DNA from: Ectothiorhodospiraceae bacterium
Lineage (GTDB): Bacteria; Pseudomonadota; Gammaproteobacteria; Nitrococcales; Aquisalimonadaceae
Assembly: GCA_020831885.1 (NCBI GenBank)
Contig: JAFIFU010000004.1
Location: 62,001 to 126,000 of the forward strand
Direction: 5' to 3'
DNA length: 64,000 nt
The position numbers and the translations under genes were made by a program. Shown here piece by piece: positions 49,290 to 58,315 of this stretch (the first letter of the stretch is position 1; the number at the start of each line of letters is the position of its first letter). The notes below the pieces were generated by a model that did not search any database, was not told the DNA's origin, and saw nothing but the letters and a program-made list of their open reading frames with translations.

Positions 49290-50855
49290 TCAGTCGCCGC
49301 GGATACGGCCCTCCGCGGCCCACCGGCGCAGGGTCTTCTTGTCCAGCTTTCCGTAGGTGGTGAGGGGCATGGCGTCCAGGAAGAACACGTTCTTGGGCCG
49401 CTTGTAGGCGGAGAGCCGGTCGCGGCATGCCTCCATCACTCCCCGGGCGGTGAGTTCCGCACCCGCCTCCGGGACGACGCAGGCGGTGACCGCCTCGCCC
49501 CAGTCCGCATCCGGCAAGCCCACCACCGCCGCCTGGCTGACCCCGGGAAGGGACTGGACGACGCTCTCCACCTCGACCGAGTACACGTTCATTCCGCCGG
49601 AGATGATCATGTCCTTCTTGCGATCCAGCAGATACACGTAGCCGTCGGCGTCCTGCTTTCCGATGTCCCCCGTGTGCAGCCAGCCGCCCACCAGGGTTTC
49701 CGCCGTCTTCTCCGGCAGGCCGTGGTAGCCCAGCATGGTGTAGGGCGCACGCACGGCGATTTCCCCGCTCTCGCCGGTTGGCACCGGCCGGCCGTTGTCG
49801 TCCACGATGCGCACCTCGGCCATGATCGCGGGCTGGCCGCAGCTCTTCAGACGGTGGACCAGATGCTCGTCCAGCCGGTGATCCTCCCGGCGCAGGCGGG
49901 TGATGAAGTTGGGCACCTCCGACTGGCCGTACAACTGCATGAACACCGGCCCGAACACGGAAAGCCCCTGGGTCAGACGCTCCACGGTGATGGGGGCGGC
50001 GCCGTACATGATGGTGCGCAGGGAGGACAGATTCCGGGAGCTGTCGCCGATCCAGTCCAGCACGCGGTAGATCATGGTGGGCACGAGAAAGGTGAAGGTG
50101 ACGCCGTCCTCCTCGATCCGCCGCACCACGGTTTCCGGGTCGAAGCGCCGCTCGATGAAGTGGGTGGCCCCCTTGATCAGGCCGGCCATCATCAGCGCGC
50201 CGGCACTGTGTGGCAGCGGCGAGGACAGCAGCAGGCGCTCATCGTCCTGCAGCCCGATTTCCATGACGTGGGCGTACATGTTGAGCGTGGCGCTGCGCTG
50301 GGAATGCATCACGCCCTTGGGCATTCCGGTGGTGCCCCCCGTGTAGGTGACCCGCGCCAGATCATCCGGGCTCACATCCACCTGGGGCACGCCGTCCTGA
50401 CCGGTGGCCAGGAACGCCTGCCAGGGAATCACCCCCTCCGGGCAGGCGTCCGCATCGGCCAGACCGACGATGGTGGTCAGTTCCGGCCAGTGCCCGCGGT
50501 TCCGCTGCACCAGGTCGAAAAAACTGGGCCCCACCACGGCCAGCCGGGCGCCGGAGTCGGCGACGATGTAGCGGATCTCGTCCTCGCCCAGCATGTCGTT
50601 CAACGGCACCTTGGCGGCGCCGCTCTGGACGATGGCCTGATCCGCCACCGCGAACTCGGTGCAGTTGGACATCATCAAGGCCACCCGGGTGTTGGGCACC
50701 ACACCGGCGGCAATCATGGCGTGGGCGACCCGGCAGCTCTGTCGGAACAGCTCCGCATAGCTCAGCTCCCGGCCCTCGAACACGACTGCCGTGCGCTCGC
50801 CGTGGCGCCGCATTGCACTGGTAAACAGGGATTTCAGAGTCAACTGGCTATCCAT
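49290..50855 (-). CDS. AMP-binding acyl-CoA synthetase
   Basis: MDSQLTLKSLFTSAMRRHGERTAVVFEGRELSYAELFRQS; VTYTGGTTGMPKGVMHSQR; LHTGDIGKQDADGYVYLLDRKKDMIISGGMNVYSVEVESVV. Confidence 0.93.
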   Translation of the reverse strand: MDSQLTLKSLFTSAMRRHGERTAVVFEGRELSYAELFRQSCRVAHAMIAAGVVPNTRVALMMSNCTEFAVADQAIVQSGAAKVPLNDMLGEDEIRYIVADSGARLAVVGPSFFDLVQRNRGHWPELTTIVGLADADACPEGVIPWQAFLATGQDGVPQVDVSPDDLARVTYTGGTTGMPKGVMHSQRSATLNMYAHVMEIGLQDDERLLLSSPLPHSAGALMMAGLIKGATHFIERRFDPETVVRRIEEDGVTFTFLVPTMIYRVLDWIGDSSRNLSSLRTIMYGAAPITVERLTQGLSVFGPVFMQLYGQSEVPNFITRLRREDHRLDEHLVHRLKSCGQPAIMAEVRIVDDNGRPVPTGESGEIAVRAPYTMLGYHGLPEKTAETLVGGWLHTGDIGKQDADGYVYLLDRKKDMIISGGMNVYSVEVESVVQSLPGVSQAAVVGLPDADWGEAVTACVVPEAGAELTARGVMEACRDRLSAYKRPKNVFFLDAMPLTTYGKLDKKTLRRWAAEGRIRGD

Positions 50856-51059
50856 GGGACACTCCGGGTCAGTTCGCCATTTCCGGCAGGAACAGAACAA
50901 TGGCCGGGAACAGGCAGAGCAGGACCACCACCCGGATCTCGGCGACGAGCAATTCAGCCATATAGAACAATACTTGCTGGCTGTCGACAACTTCCAGTAA
51001 CCGAAGAGCGCGCTCTCCACCGCGCAATCGGGCGCCGGACACACGGCTCTGACGCGCGA

Positions 51060-52709
51060 CTACAACCAGAGCAGGGCGGCAAGGGCCAGGAGCAGACACA
51101 TGACCACGCGACCCACGGCAGGCCAGCCGTGCAGGCGCCGTTCCTGCACCACCAGCCGCCGCAGCATCCGCCAGCGCTGGACACCCCGGACCGGATGGAA
51201 CGGTTGAGCCGGCAGGGCCACGGCGGCGGCTCGTTCCCCCGATCCGGGGAAATGTCGCCTCAGGGACGCCAGAACCACCGCCAGCAGTCCGCCCAGAACC
51301 AGCGGCCAAAGGGCATTGAGGATCGGCCCCGGGGTCAGTCCGCCGGCGCCGTTTCCGGCGGCCCCCGCCTGCCACCAGGGCAGCAGCATGGCGAGCAGAA
51401 CCAGGGACAGGTAGGGACCGTACCAGTGGACTCGCTCACCGGACACCGGCCCGTTGCCGGCGGGAGCCGCACGCACACACCACAGGAACCGCCACATCAG
51501 CATTGCCGTTGCGGCGCTGCTGAGTGACAGCGCCGGCGCCAGCCAGCCCGGGTTCCAGGCACCTTCCGCCGCCTGGATGACGGCGGTCTTGACCAGGAAT
51601 CCGCCGGTGAACGGCGCCGATGCCAGAGCCAGCGCCGGGAGCCAGAGTGCCAGCCAGACCCGCCGCCGCCAGGGGCCGGAAAACCGGGCCATCAGGCCGG
51701 TTCCCAGGAACAGCGCGGCCTTGGCCAGCCCGTGATGGACGATCAGGATCACCAGCGCCGGCCAGAAGGACACAACGCTTCCGCCGGCCCCGGCCGCGAG
51801 CCCCACCACCACAACCGCCAGCCCCATCTGGCTGACGCTGGACCAGGCCAGCATGGCCTTGGGGGAACCACTCGCCACACCCATCACCGCGCCGTAGAAG
51901 GCGCCGGCGAAGCCAAGCACCGCCAGGGCTTCGGCCGCCGGCGCAAACGCCCCGGCGCCGGGTTCCTGCAGGCGCCACACCCCGAGCAAACCGGCCTTGA
52001 TCATGGCCCCGCTGAGAACCGCGCTGGCCGGCACCGGCGCCACCGGGTGCGCCTTCGGCAACCAGGTGTGCAGCCCGAATGCCCCCAGCTTGATGCCGAA
52101 ACCCAGCCCCAGCAGCACCAGCATGAGGGGATGTGCGCTCCCGGCAATCCCATGGAAGCCCAGGGCCGTGTCGGGCCCGGCAAGGACCGCTGCCCAGGCA
52201 ACCGCCGTGATCAGCCCCAGTTCCGCCAGCATGACCATCACCAGGTACAGCCAGCCCGCGGCCAGCGCCCGGGGGCTGCGCTCATGCACCACCAGGCCCC
52301 AGGCGGCGAAGCTCATGAGCGCCAGACCGGCATAGAAACTCAGCAGATCCAGCGACAGGATCAGCAGCAGATTGCCGCCCAGCGCCGCCAGCCACAACGC
52401 GCAGAACGCGGTTTGCCGCTCCGACACCGCCCCGGGGCCGGCGGCATACCAGCCCGCCAGCAGCCAGACCAGCGCCGTGGGCAACAGGAACCCGCGGGCC
52501 GCCGTATCCATGCCGATGATGAGCCCCGGTGAGAAGGCGGCAATCTCCAGCACGACGCCCTGCCCCGGGACCAGTGCCAGGAGCAGGGCCGGGACGGTTG
52601 CCAGGGGAAGCATCAGGCCCGGGAACGGCTTTTTCCGCAGCCAGGGCAACAGCACCAGCGCGGCCCAGGGCGCCAGCAAGGCGGCAACCAGCAGCCAGCC
52701 GGCGTTCAT
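51060..52709 (-). CDS. Proton-conducting membrane transporter (MrpD/NuoL/HyfB-like), second large antiporter subunit
   Basis: LPKAHPVAPVPASAVLSGAMIKAGLLGVWRL; multi-TM protein in Mrp operon. Confidence 0.85.
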   Translation of the reverse strand: MNAGWLLVAALLAPWAALVLLPWLRKKPFPGLMLPLATVPALLLALVPGQGVVLEIAAFSPGLIIGMDTAARGFLLPTALVWLLAGWYAAGPGAVSERQTAFCALWLAALGGNLLLILSLDLLSFYAGLALMSFAAWGLVVHERSPRALAAGWLYLVMVMLAELGLITAVAWAAVLAGPDTALGFHGIAGSAHPLMLVLLGLGFGIKLGAFGLHTWLPKAHPVAPVPASAVLSGAMIKAGLLGVWRLQEPGAGAFAPAAEALAVLGFAGAFYGAVMGVASGSPKAMLAWSSVSQMGLAVVVVGLAAGAGGSVVSFWPALVILIVHHGLAKAALFLGTGLMARFSGPWRRRVWLALWLPALALASAPFTGGFLVKTAVIQAAEGAWNPGWLAPALSLSSAATAMLMWRFLWCVRAAPAGNGPVSGERVHWYGPYLSLVLLAMLLPWWQAGAAGNGAGGLTPGPILNALWPLVLGGLLAVVLASLRRHFPGSGERAAAVALPAQPFHPVRGVQRWRMLRRLVVQERRLHGWPAVGRVVMCLLLALAALLWL

Positions 52710-54145
52710 GCCGGCCCTCCGGTCATGGCATCCCCGGACAGCAGGTGTTCCAGCACCGGCGCCGCCAGCCCCAGGCCCAGGGCCAGCAGGGCCAGCACGA
52801 ACGCCGGCAGCGCCCCGGGCAGCCCCCCTCCCCCGGCCGGCGGCACCGGAGCCGCCGGCCGTATCACCACGGACAGCATCCGGAACACGTACACCGCCGT
52901 GAGCAGGGTACCCAGCAGGATGGCCGCCACCCAGACCCAGCCGCCGGCGGCCAGCGCCCCCTGCAGCATCCACCACTTGCCCAGAAAACCGCCGGAGGGC
53001 GGCAGACCGATGAGACTGGCACCGGCGAGCACCAGCGCCAACCAGGGCAGCACCACCCCCGCACCCATGCCGCCCAGGGCATCCAGCCGGTCATGCCCGT
53101 GGGCCCGGGCGATACTGCCGGCGGCGAGAAACAGGCCGGCTTTCGCCAGCCCGTGGGCCAGCACCAGCACCACGGCGCCCCGCCAGGCGGATTCCGCCCC
53201 GGCCCCCACGGCCAGGGGGATGACCAGGAGCCCGAAACCCAACTGGGACACGGTGGAATAGGCGATCAGCATCTTCAGGCGGCGCTGCACCAGGGCAAGC
53301 AGTCCGCCCCAGAGCATGGCCCCTGTCCCGATGAGGCCGAACAGCCAATCCGGCCCGGGGCCCTGGAGACCGGCAAAGGGCCCGAACCACAGGCGGACCA
53401 GCAGGTACCAGGCGGCGGCCACCACCAGGGCGGACAGGGCGGCACTGACCACCGTGGGCGCCCTGCCGTGGGCGGAAGGCAGCCAGAAATGCAGTGGAAA
53501 CACGGCCGCCTTGAGCAGGAGGCCGAGGCAGATCAGTCCGGCCCCCAGGGCCGAGGGCAGATCCGGTTCCAGCGCTCCGGCGATCAATCCCAGATCCAGC
53601 GCGCCGTAGCGGCCATAGAGCAGCGCTACCCCCATCAGGTACACGGTGGAACCCAGCAGCGAGGCCAGCAGGTAACGCCAGGCCGCGGGCAGCGCACCAC
53701 CTCCCGCCATGGCAATCAGCGCCACTGCGGCCAGCGCCAGCACTTCCAGCGCCACGTACAGGTTGAACAGATCCGCCCCCAGGAAAAGCGCGTTCAACGC
53801 CCCCCAGAGGAACAGCCACAGCGGCCAGAAGAACGGCTGATCCAGGCCCTCAACGGCCCGATGGGCCGCACCTGCGCTGCCCACGATGGCAGTCAGCAGC
53901 AGGAGGCTTGCGCTCAGGCCGTCCACCTGCCAGCCGATACCCAGGGGCGGCGCCCACCCACCCAGATCCTGACTCCATCCGCCCCCCACCATGACGGCAT
54001 AGGCAACACCGGACGCCGCACCCAGCATGCCGGCCGCACATGCCGCCGTGACAGCCGTGGCAGCCCGTGGATACACGAAGGTCAGGATGGCCCCCAGCAG
54101 GGGCAGACCCACCAGCAGGACGACAAGCGATTCCGGCTGGATCAC
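52706..54145 (-). CDS. mrpD: Na+/H+ antiporter subunit D-like (MnhD/MrpD)
   Basis: LHFWLPSAHGRAPTVVSAALSALVVAAAWYLLVRLWFGPFAG; YSTVSQLGFGLLV. Confidence 0.85.
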   Translation of the reverse strand: MIQPESLVVLLVGLPLLGAILTFVYPRAATAVTAACAAGMLGAASGVAYAVMVGGGWSQDLGGWAPPLGIGWQVDGLSASLLLLTAIVGSAGAAHRAVEGLDQPFFWPLWLFLWGALNALFLGADLFNLYVALEVLALAAVALIAMAGGGALPAAWRYLLASLLGSTVYLMGVALLYGRYGALDLGLIAGALEPDLPSALGAGLICLGLLLKAAVFPLHFWLPSAHGRAPTVVSAALSALVVAAAWYLLVRLWFGPFAGLQGPGPDWLFGLIGTGAMLWGGLLALVQRRLKMLIAYSTVSQLGFGLLVIPLAVGAGAESAWRGAVVLVLAHGLAKAGLFLAAGSIARAHGHDRLDALGGMGAGVVLPWLALVLAGASLIGLPPSGGFLGKWWMLQGALAAGGWVWVAAILLGTLLTAVYVFRMLSVVIRPAAPVPPAGGGGLPGALPAFVLALLALGLGLAAPVLEHLLSGDAMTGGPA

Positions 54146-54435
54146 CGGCTCTCCTTCCCCGCCGGGGCGGCATTGTTACCCCTGGGGCGGGACAGGCGGA
54201 CCAGCAGCGCCAGGGCCACGGCGGTGGTGCTGACGCTGACCACGATGCCGGTGAGCACGATGGCGTGGGGCACGGAGTCCAGCGGTTCCGCCTGCCGGGC
54301 CAGGGCGACCAGAAACAGGAAAACCGCCGCGGAAAGCACGTTCAAGGAGAGGATCTTGCGCAGCAGATGCCGCGCGACAAACAACCCGTGCAGGCCGATG
54401 ACGAACAGCACACCTGCCAGCACCAGGTAGATCAT
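54142..54435 (-). CDS. mrpC: Na+/H+ antiporter subunit C (NuoK-like)
   Basis: MIYLVLAGVLFVIGLHGLFVARHLLRKILSLNVLSAAVFLFLVALARQ...DSVPHAIVLTGIVVSVSTTAVALALLVRL. Confidence 0.88.
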   Translation of the reverse strand: MIYLVLAGVLFVIGLHGLFVARHLLRKILSLNVLSAAVFLFLVALARQAEPLDSVPHAIVLTGIVVSVSTTAVALALLVRLSRPRGNNAAPAGKESR

Positions 54436-55376
54436 CGCCGCGCCGCCTCCGGGCCCCAGTGGTCAGGCGGCTGTCCGGCCAGGTACAGCGCTACCAGCGA
54501 CATGGCGATGGACAGCCCCGCCGCCAGTTCCAGCACGAGCACGATCAGGCCGGCCAGCCCGGGCGGGTAGGCAAAAAACGGCTGCCCCAGCGCCATCACG
54601 CCCCAGGCCACTGCGAGCATGGTGGCGAAACCCAGGGACAACAGAATGCGCCAGGGACCCCGGACGCCGCCGGTGAGCCAGGGCTGGGCACCGGCCAGAA
54701 TGGACAGAATGCCACCTGCACCCACCACCGCGCCTGCCGGAAACGCACCTCCGGGCGCGTGGCTTCCCCGCCAGAGCAGGTAGGCGCTCACCAGCACGAA
54801 CATGGGAAACAGGACCCGCCCCAGAGCCGTCAGCGCCGGCGACCGTACCGCAGGGGCGCTGGGCATGGGCATGCGGCCGAGGGACCAGATGGCGATGGTC
54901 GCCAGCAACAGCACCCCGATCTCCAGCAGGGTATCGAAAGCGCGGATGTTGAGCAGCACAGCGGTGACGGGGTTGGCAACGCCGGAATCCGGCAGCACCC
55001 GCCGCACATCGTCCCCCAGCCCCGGCGTGGGCAGCGCCCAGGCGGCCAGGGTGAGCAGTCCCAGCAGGGCTGCGCCCGCCGGGATCCAGAAGTAGAGGTC
55101 CGGCCGTTCCTGCCAGGGCGTCCCCGCCTCGTGGGTGACCGCCAGCCGGCCCAGCGCGGACAGCAGAAGCGCCCCGGTGGCGCCGGCACCGATGGCGGCC
55201 TCCGCCAGCGCGATATCCGGCGCTTCCAGCCGGACCCAGGCCAGCGCCATGAGCAGCCCGAACACGATGAAGCTGATCACGGAGCGGAACAGCCCCGGCG
55301 TGTGCGTGGCCTGCCAGGCCAGCCAGATCAGGGCCCCGGCCAGCAACGCATCGAACACCAGCACCACGCCGCCCAC
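54432..55376 (-). CDS. mrpB: Fused MrpA C-terminal (DUF4040) + MrpB antiporter subunit
   Basis: N-terminal ALIWLAWQATHTPGLFRSVISFIVFGLLMALAWVRLEAPDIALAEAAIGAGATGALLLSALG (DUF4040) and C-terminal LFPMFVLVSAYLLWRGSHAPGGAFPAGAVVGAGGIL (MnhB). Confidence 0.85.
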   Translation of the reverse strand: MGGVVLVFDALLAGALIWLAWQATHTPGLFRSVISFIVFGLLMALAWVRLEAPDIALAEAAIGAGATGALLLSALGRLAVTHEAGTPWQERPDLYFWIPAGAALLGLLTLAAWALPTPGLGDDVRRVLPDSGVANPVTAVLLNIRAFDTLLEIGVLLLATIAIWSLGRMPMPSAPAVRSPALTALGRVLFPMFVLVSAYLLWRGSHAPGGAFPAGAVVGAGGILSILAGAQPWLTGGVRGPWRILLSLGFATMLAVAWGVMALGQPFFAYPPGLAGLIVLVLELAAGLSIAMSLVALYLAGQPPDHWGPEAARR

Positions 55377-55675
55377 TACAACCCCCAGGGTTTCATGCCC
55401 CGGGCCAGCGCCGTGCGGCCGATCAGTCCGGCGCCCGTCGCCGAGGCAATGAGCATCAACACCCAGATGAGAAAGAGCTTCAGCCCGATGGCCAGGCTGC
55501 CGGAAAGAATTGCCAGGCCGAGGCAGACCAGCCCGAGCCCCACGTTATCCGTCTTCGCCAGCGCGTGGAGCCGCGTGTACGCGTCCGGAAAGCGCAGCAG
55601 GCCCAGGGTGCCCAGGAAGAAGAACGGCATGCCCAGCAGCACGCACAGCAGGCCTATGGCATTGGCGAGACTCAT
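55376..55675 (-). CDS. mrpG: Na+/H+ antiporter subunit G
   Basis: MSLANAIGLLCVLLGMPFFFLGTLGLLRFPDAYTRLHALAKTDNVGLGLVCLGLAIL. Confidence 0.92.
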   Translation of the reverse strand: MSLANAIGLLCVLLGMPFFFLGTLGLLRFPDAYTRLHALAKTDNVGLGLVCLGLAILSGSLAIGLKLFLIWVLMLIASATGAGLIGRTALARGMKPWGL

Positions 55676-55971
55676 GGCTCCCTGTCCCCTCCGGTCCCGT
55701 CCCCGTCACGGATTTCCAGCTCCGACCAGGCGCGGCCGACAAAGGTCACCACCGCAAGGGCGGCGAGCAGGGCAAGCACCAGCGCCACGTCCAGCAGGGC
55801 GGGGGCGTCCAGGATGAACGCCAGCAACAGCAGGATCACCACCGCCGAGGTGGAGAACATCTCCGCCGCCAGCATGCGGTCGGCGGCCGACGGCCCCCGC
55901 AGCACGCGGGCCAGGCCCACGACGATATTGGCAAGCAGGAGCAGCACCAGGATGGACAGGAACTCAGTCAC
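55672..55971 (-). CDS. mrpF: Na+/H+ antiporter subunit F
   Basis: MTEFLSILVLLLLANIVVGLARVLRGPSAADRMLAAEMFSTSAVVILLLLAFILDAPALLDVALVLALLAALAVVTFVG. Confidence 0.9.
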   Translation of the reverse strand: MTEFLSILVLLLLANIVVGLARVLRGPSAADRMLAAEMFSTSAVVILLLLAFILDAPALLDVALVLALLAALAVVTFVGRAWSELEIRDGDGTGGDREP

Positions 55972-56464
55972 GGGGCTCTCCCTCCAGCAGCTCGCCCACC
56001 AGATGCTCCAGATGTGCCAGCCCGACCAGCGTCCGCTCGGCGTTGCCGATCACGTGCACGGTCATGGCGGTGTCGGTGATGCGCACGCACAGGGTGCCGG
56101 GCATGAGATTGATCAGGTTGGCCAGAAAGACCCGCGACGACCGTGATTCCAGTTGCCAGGGGTAATCCAGCAGCGCGGGGGATAGGGGCCGGCTCGGCTG
56201 CAGGGCGCGCCAGCCCACGTCCAGAGCGCCGCGCAGTGACCACAGGACGAACACCCCGGCGAAGCGCAACAGCACACGCGGTGCCGGGCGCAGGCGCCCG
56301 TTGGCGGGAAACGGGTTCAGCAATGCGGCCATGAACACCGCCGGCAGGCCCCAGCCCCAGGATGCGGCGTCGCCGCCGGCCAGAATCCACCAGACCAGCG
56401 CATAGAGCGACAGCCGGGCCAACAGGCCCTTGCCTGCCGCCTGTCGACGGATGGTCGCCCCGAT
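55964..56464 (-). CDS. mrpE: Na+/H+ antiporter subunit E (start codon uncertain)
   Basis: LLNPFPANGRLRPAPRVLLRFAGVFVLWSLRGALDVGWRALQPSRPLSPALLDYPWQLESRSSRVFLANLINLMPGTLCVRITDTAMTVHVI; overlaps mrpF. Confidence 0.8.
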   Translation of the reverse strand: MGATIRRQAAGKGLLARLSLYALVWWILAGGDAASWGWGLPAVFMAALLNPFPANGRLRPAPRVLLRFAGVFVLWSLRGALDVGWRALQPSRPLSPALLDYPWQLESRSSRVFLANLINLMPGTLCVRITDTAMTVHVIGNAERTLVGLAHLEHLVGELLEGEPRD

Positions 56465-56565
56465 ACCGATGTCACCTCCCCCCTGACCTGTGCTGATGGC
56501 CCACCAACCACCGGGCGTCCCCTTCGGGACCGCGCATACCCCGGGCGGGCGCGGGGCACACAGGA

Positions 56566-57201
56566 CTATGCCGGGCGCTGCAACAAGGTCTGAAACCATT
56601 GCTGATAGGCGCGGAAAAGGCGGTCCAGATCCAGGGCGGCGGGGTTCACCTGCCACTGGTAGGCGGTACCGTAGACCACGGAACAGAATGTGGCCGCGAA
56701 CAGTTCCGCGTCTACCCCGGGGTCAATATCACCGGCGGCGATGCCTTCCTTGACCCAGCGCTGGACGTCCCGCCGCTGGGCGGAATGATGTTCACGCAGT
56801 TTCGCGGTGACTTCCGAGGCCTGGCCGATGGACTCGTACCAGAGAATGAGCATGGCGCGGTACTGGTCCGGCGCATTGACCAGGAAGTTGCGGAAGGCCT
56901 CGGTGGCCGCCAGCAATGCCGGAAGCCCCCGTTTGTCTCCCACGGCGCGGGTGAGTTGGGCCACCCAATGGCGGCGTCCGGCGGTCAGGATCTCACGGAA
57001 CAGACCCTCCTTCGACCCGAAGCGGTAGCTGGCGAGCCCGCGACTGTAGCCGGCCAACTCGCCCACATCCTTCAGCGTGGTTTTCTGGGGCCCCCGCTCG
57101 ATGAGCAGCTTGATACCCGCTTCCAGCATGCGCTGGCTGGATTCCTCCGACCGCTCGGCCTGGGTCCGTCTCCTGCGTACCGCGGCACCCTGTACTCCCA
57201 T
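56566..57201 (-). CDS. TetR/AcrR family transcriptional regulator
   Basis: RSEESSQRMLEAGIKLLIERGPQKTTLKDVGELAGYSRGLASYRFGSKEGLFREIL. Confidence 0.93.
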   Translation of the reverse strand: MGVQGAAVRRRRTQAERSEESSQRMLEAGIKLLIERGPQKTTLKDVGELAGYSRGLASYRFGSKEGLFREILTAGRRHWVAQLTRAVGDKRGLPALLAATEAFRNFLVNAPDQYRAMLILWYESIGQASEVTAKLREHHSAQRRDVQRWVKEGIAAGDIDPGVDAELFAATFCSVVYGTAYQWQVNPAALDLDRLFRAYQQWFQTLLQRPA

Positions 57202-57304
57202 GACCTCTCCCCTCTCCGCATGGGACACACGGTCGCCATGCGTTCCTGTAGAGCGCTTTCCAGGTTTTCATCATGTGTTCCCAAGCACCTGGGACCTGGT
57301 CAGG

Positions 57305-57346
57305 CCAGACAAGAACTTGCTTTAGACAAGCAAAATTCTTGTCTGG
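57305..57346. promoter_or_regulatory. Nested palindrome upstream of tetR, candidate operator
   Basis: CCAGACAAGAA-C-TTGCTT-TAGAC-AAGCAA-AA-TTCTTGTCTGG; outer 11-bp and inner 6-bp arms; three AGACAAG boxes. Confidence 0.65.
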
Positions 57347-57372
57347 ACGTTACTGAATCTACCACAGAAGAG

Positions 57373-57400
57373 CGAGACGGTGCCATTTGGCACCGTCTCG
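57373..57400 (-). terminator. Perfect 12-bp stem hairpin downstream of enoyl-CoA hydratase operon
   Basis: CGAGACGGTGCC-ATTT-GGCACCGTCTCG; terminator-like though no strong T tract. Confidence 0.5.
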
Positions 57401-57475
57401 TCAAGGAAACACTGTTCTATTCGCAGGGCGCTCTGCGGAGCCATTCGAGCAGGCTGGCAAGGCGCTCGCGCGCTG

Positions 57476-58261
57476 TCAGGCATCCGGCCAGTTGTACAGC
57501 GGCGGCTGCTTGGCAACGAACCGTTCCACCGCTTCCTTGTGGCTGGGACTGGTAAACGCCACCGTCTGCCCCGCCGCCTCGATCTCCAGCATGGTCTGCA
57601 GATCATTCAGGGTGGAGCTGTTCAAGCCGCGTTTCGCCAGGCTCACGGCGGTGGGCGAGGCGTTCAGCAGACTCTCCGCCAGCGTCCGGGTGCGCTGCTC
57701 AAGCTGCTCCCGCTCATGCACTTCCAGCACGATGCCGAGGTCACGCGCCTCCTCGGCCCCCACGGCCCTCGCCGAGAACACCAGTTCCTTCGCCCGTTGC
57801 AGCCCGACGACCCTGGGAAGCGTGTACATGGCGGCGCAATCCGGAATGAGACCGATCTTGATGAAGGCCATGCTGAACCGCGCCTGCGGGGTGGCCAGCA
57901 CGAAATCGGCGGCCAGCGCCATACCGAAACCGGCCCCGTAGGCAACTCCGTCCACGGCGGCGATCACCGGCTTGTCCAGGTTGATCAGTTCGGTCACCCA
58001 GACATGGATTCGTTTCATCCGCGCCCGGCGCGCGGGAATGTCGCCGGCGTGCTGGAGCATGCCCTTGATATCGCCGCCGGAGCAGAAATCACCTCCGGCC
58101 CCTCGCAGCACCAGCACCCGGATGTCGGCGTCGTCCCTGACCCGTGTGATGACTTCGGTGATCTCTTGGGACATGGCCTCATTGAGGGCGTTCTTGCTTT
58201 CCGGCCGGTTCAGGGTCAGCCAGGCTATGCCGTTTTCCACTGTGAAATCGATTGCTTCCAT
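57476..58261 (-). CDS. Crotonase/enoyl-CoA hydratase family protein
   Basis: MEAIDFTVENGIAWLTLNRPESKNALNEAMSQEITEVITRVRDDADIRVLVLRGAGGDFCSGGDIKGM. Confidence 0.93.
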   Translation of the reverse strand: MEAIDFTVENGIAWLTLNRPESKNALNEAMSQEITEVITRVRDDADIRVLVLRGAGGDFCSGGDIKGMLQHAGDIPARRARMKRIHVWVTELINLDKPVIAAVDGVAYGAGFGMALAADFVLATPQARFSMAFIKIGLIPDCAAMYTLPRVVGLQRAKELVFSARAVGAEEARDLGIVLEVHEREQLEQRTRTLAESLLNASPTAVSLAKRGLNSSTLNDLQTMLEIEAAGQTVAFTSPSHKEAVERFVAKQPPLYNWPDA

Positions 58262-58315
58262 TGGATTCCTCGTTTCAAGATTCGCCGTTGGCTTTCTGGG
58301 ACGCGCGCCCGCCGT

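Noticed and set aside
52529-54430. 633-aa plus-strand ORF rich in Q/R/P/G/H
   Set aside because: Antisense to mrpD-type genes; no recognisable domain.
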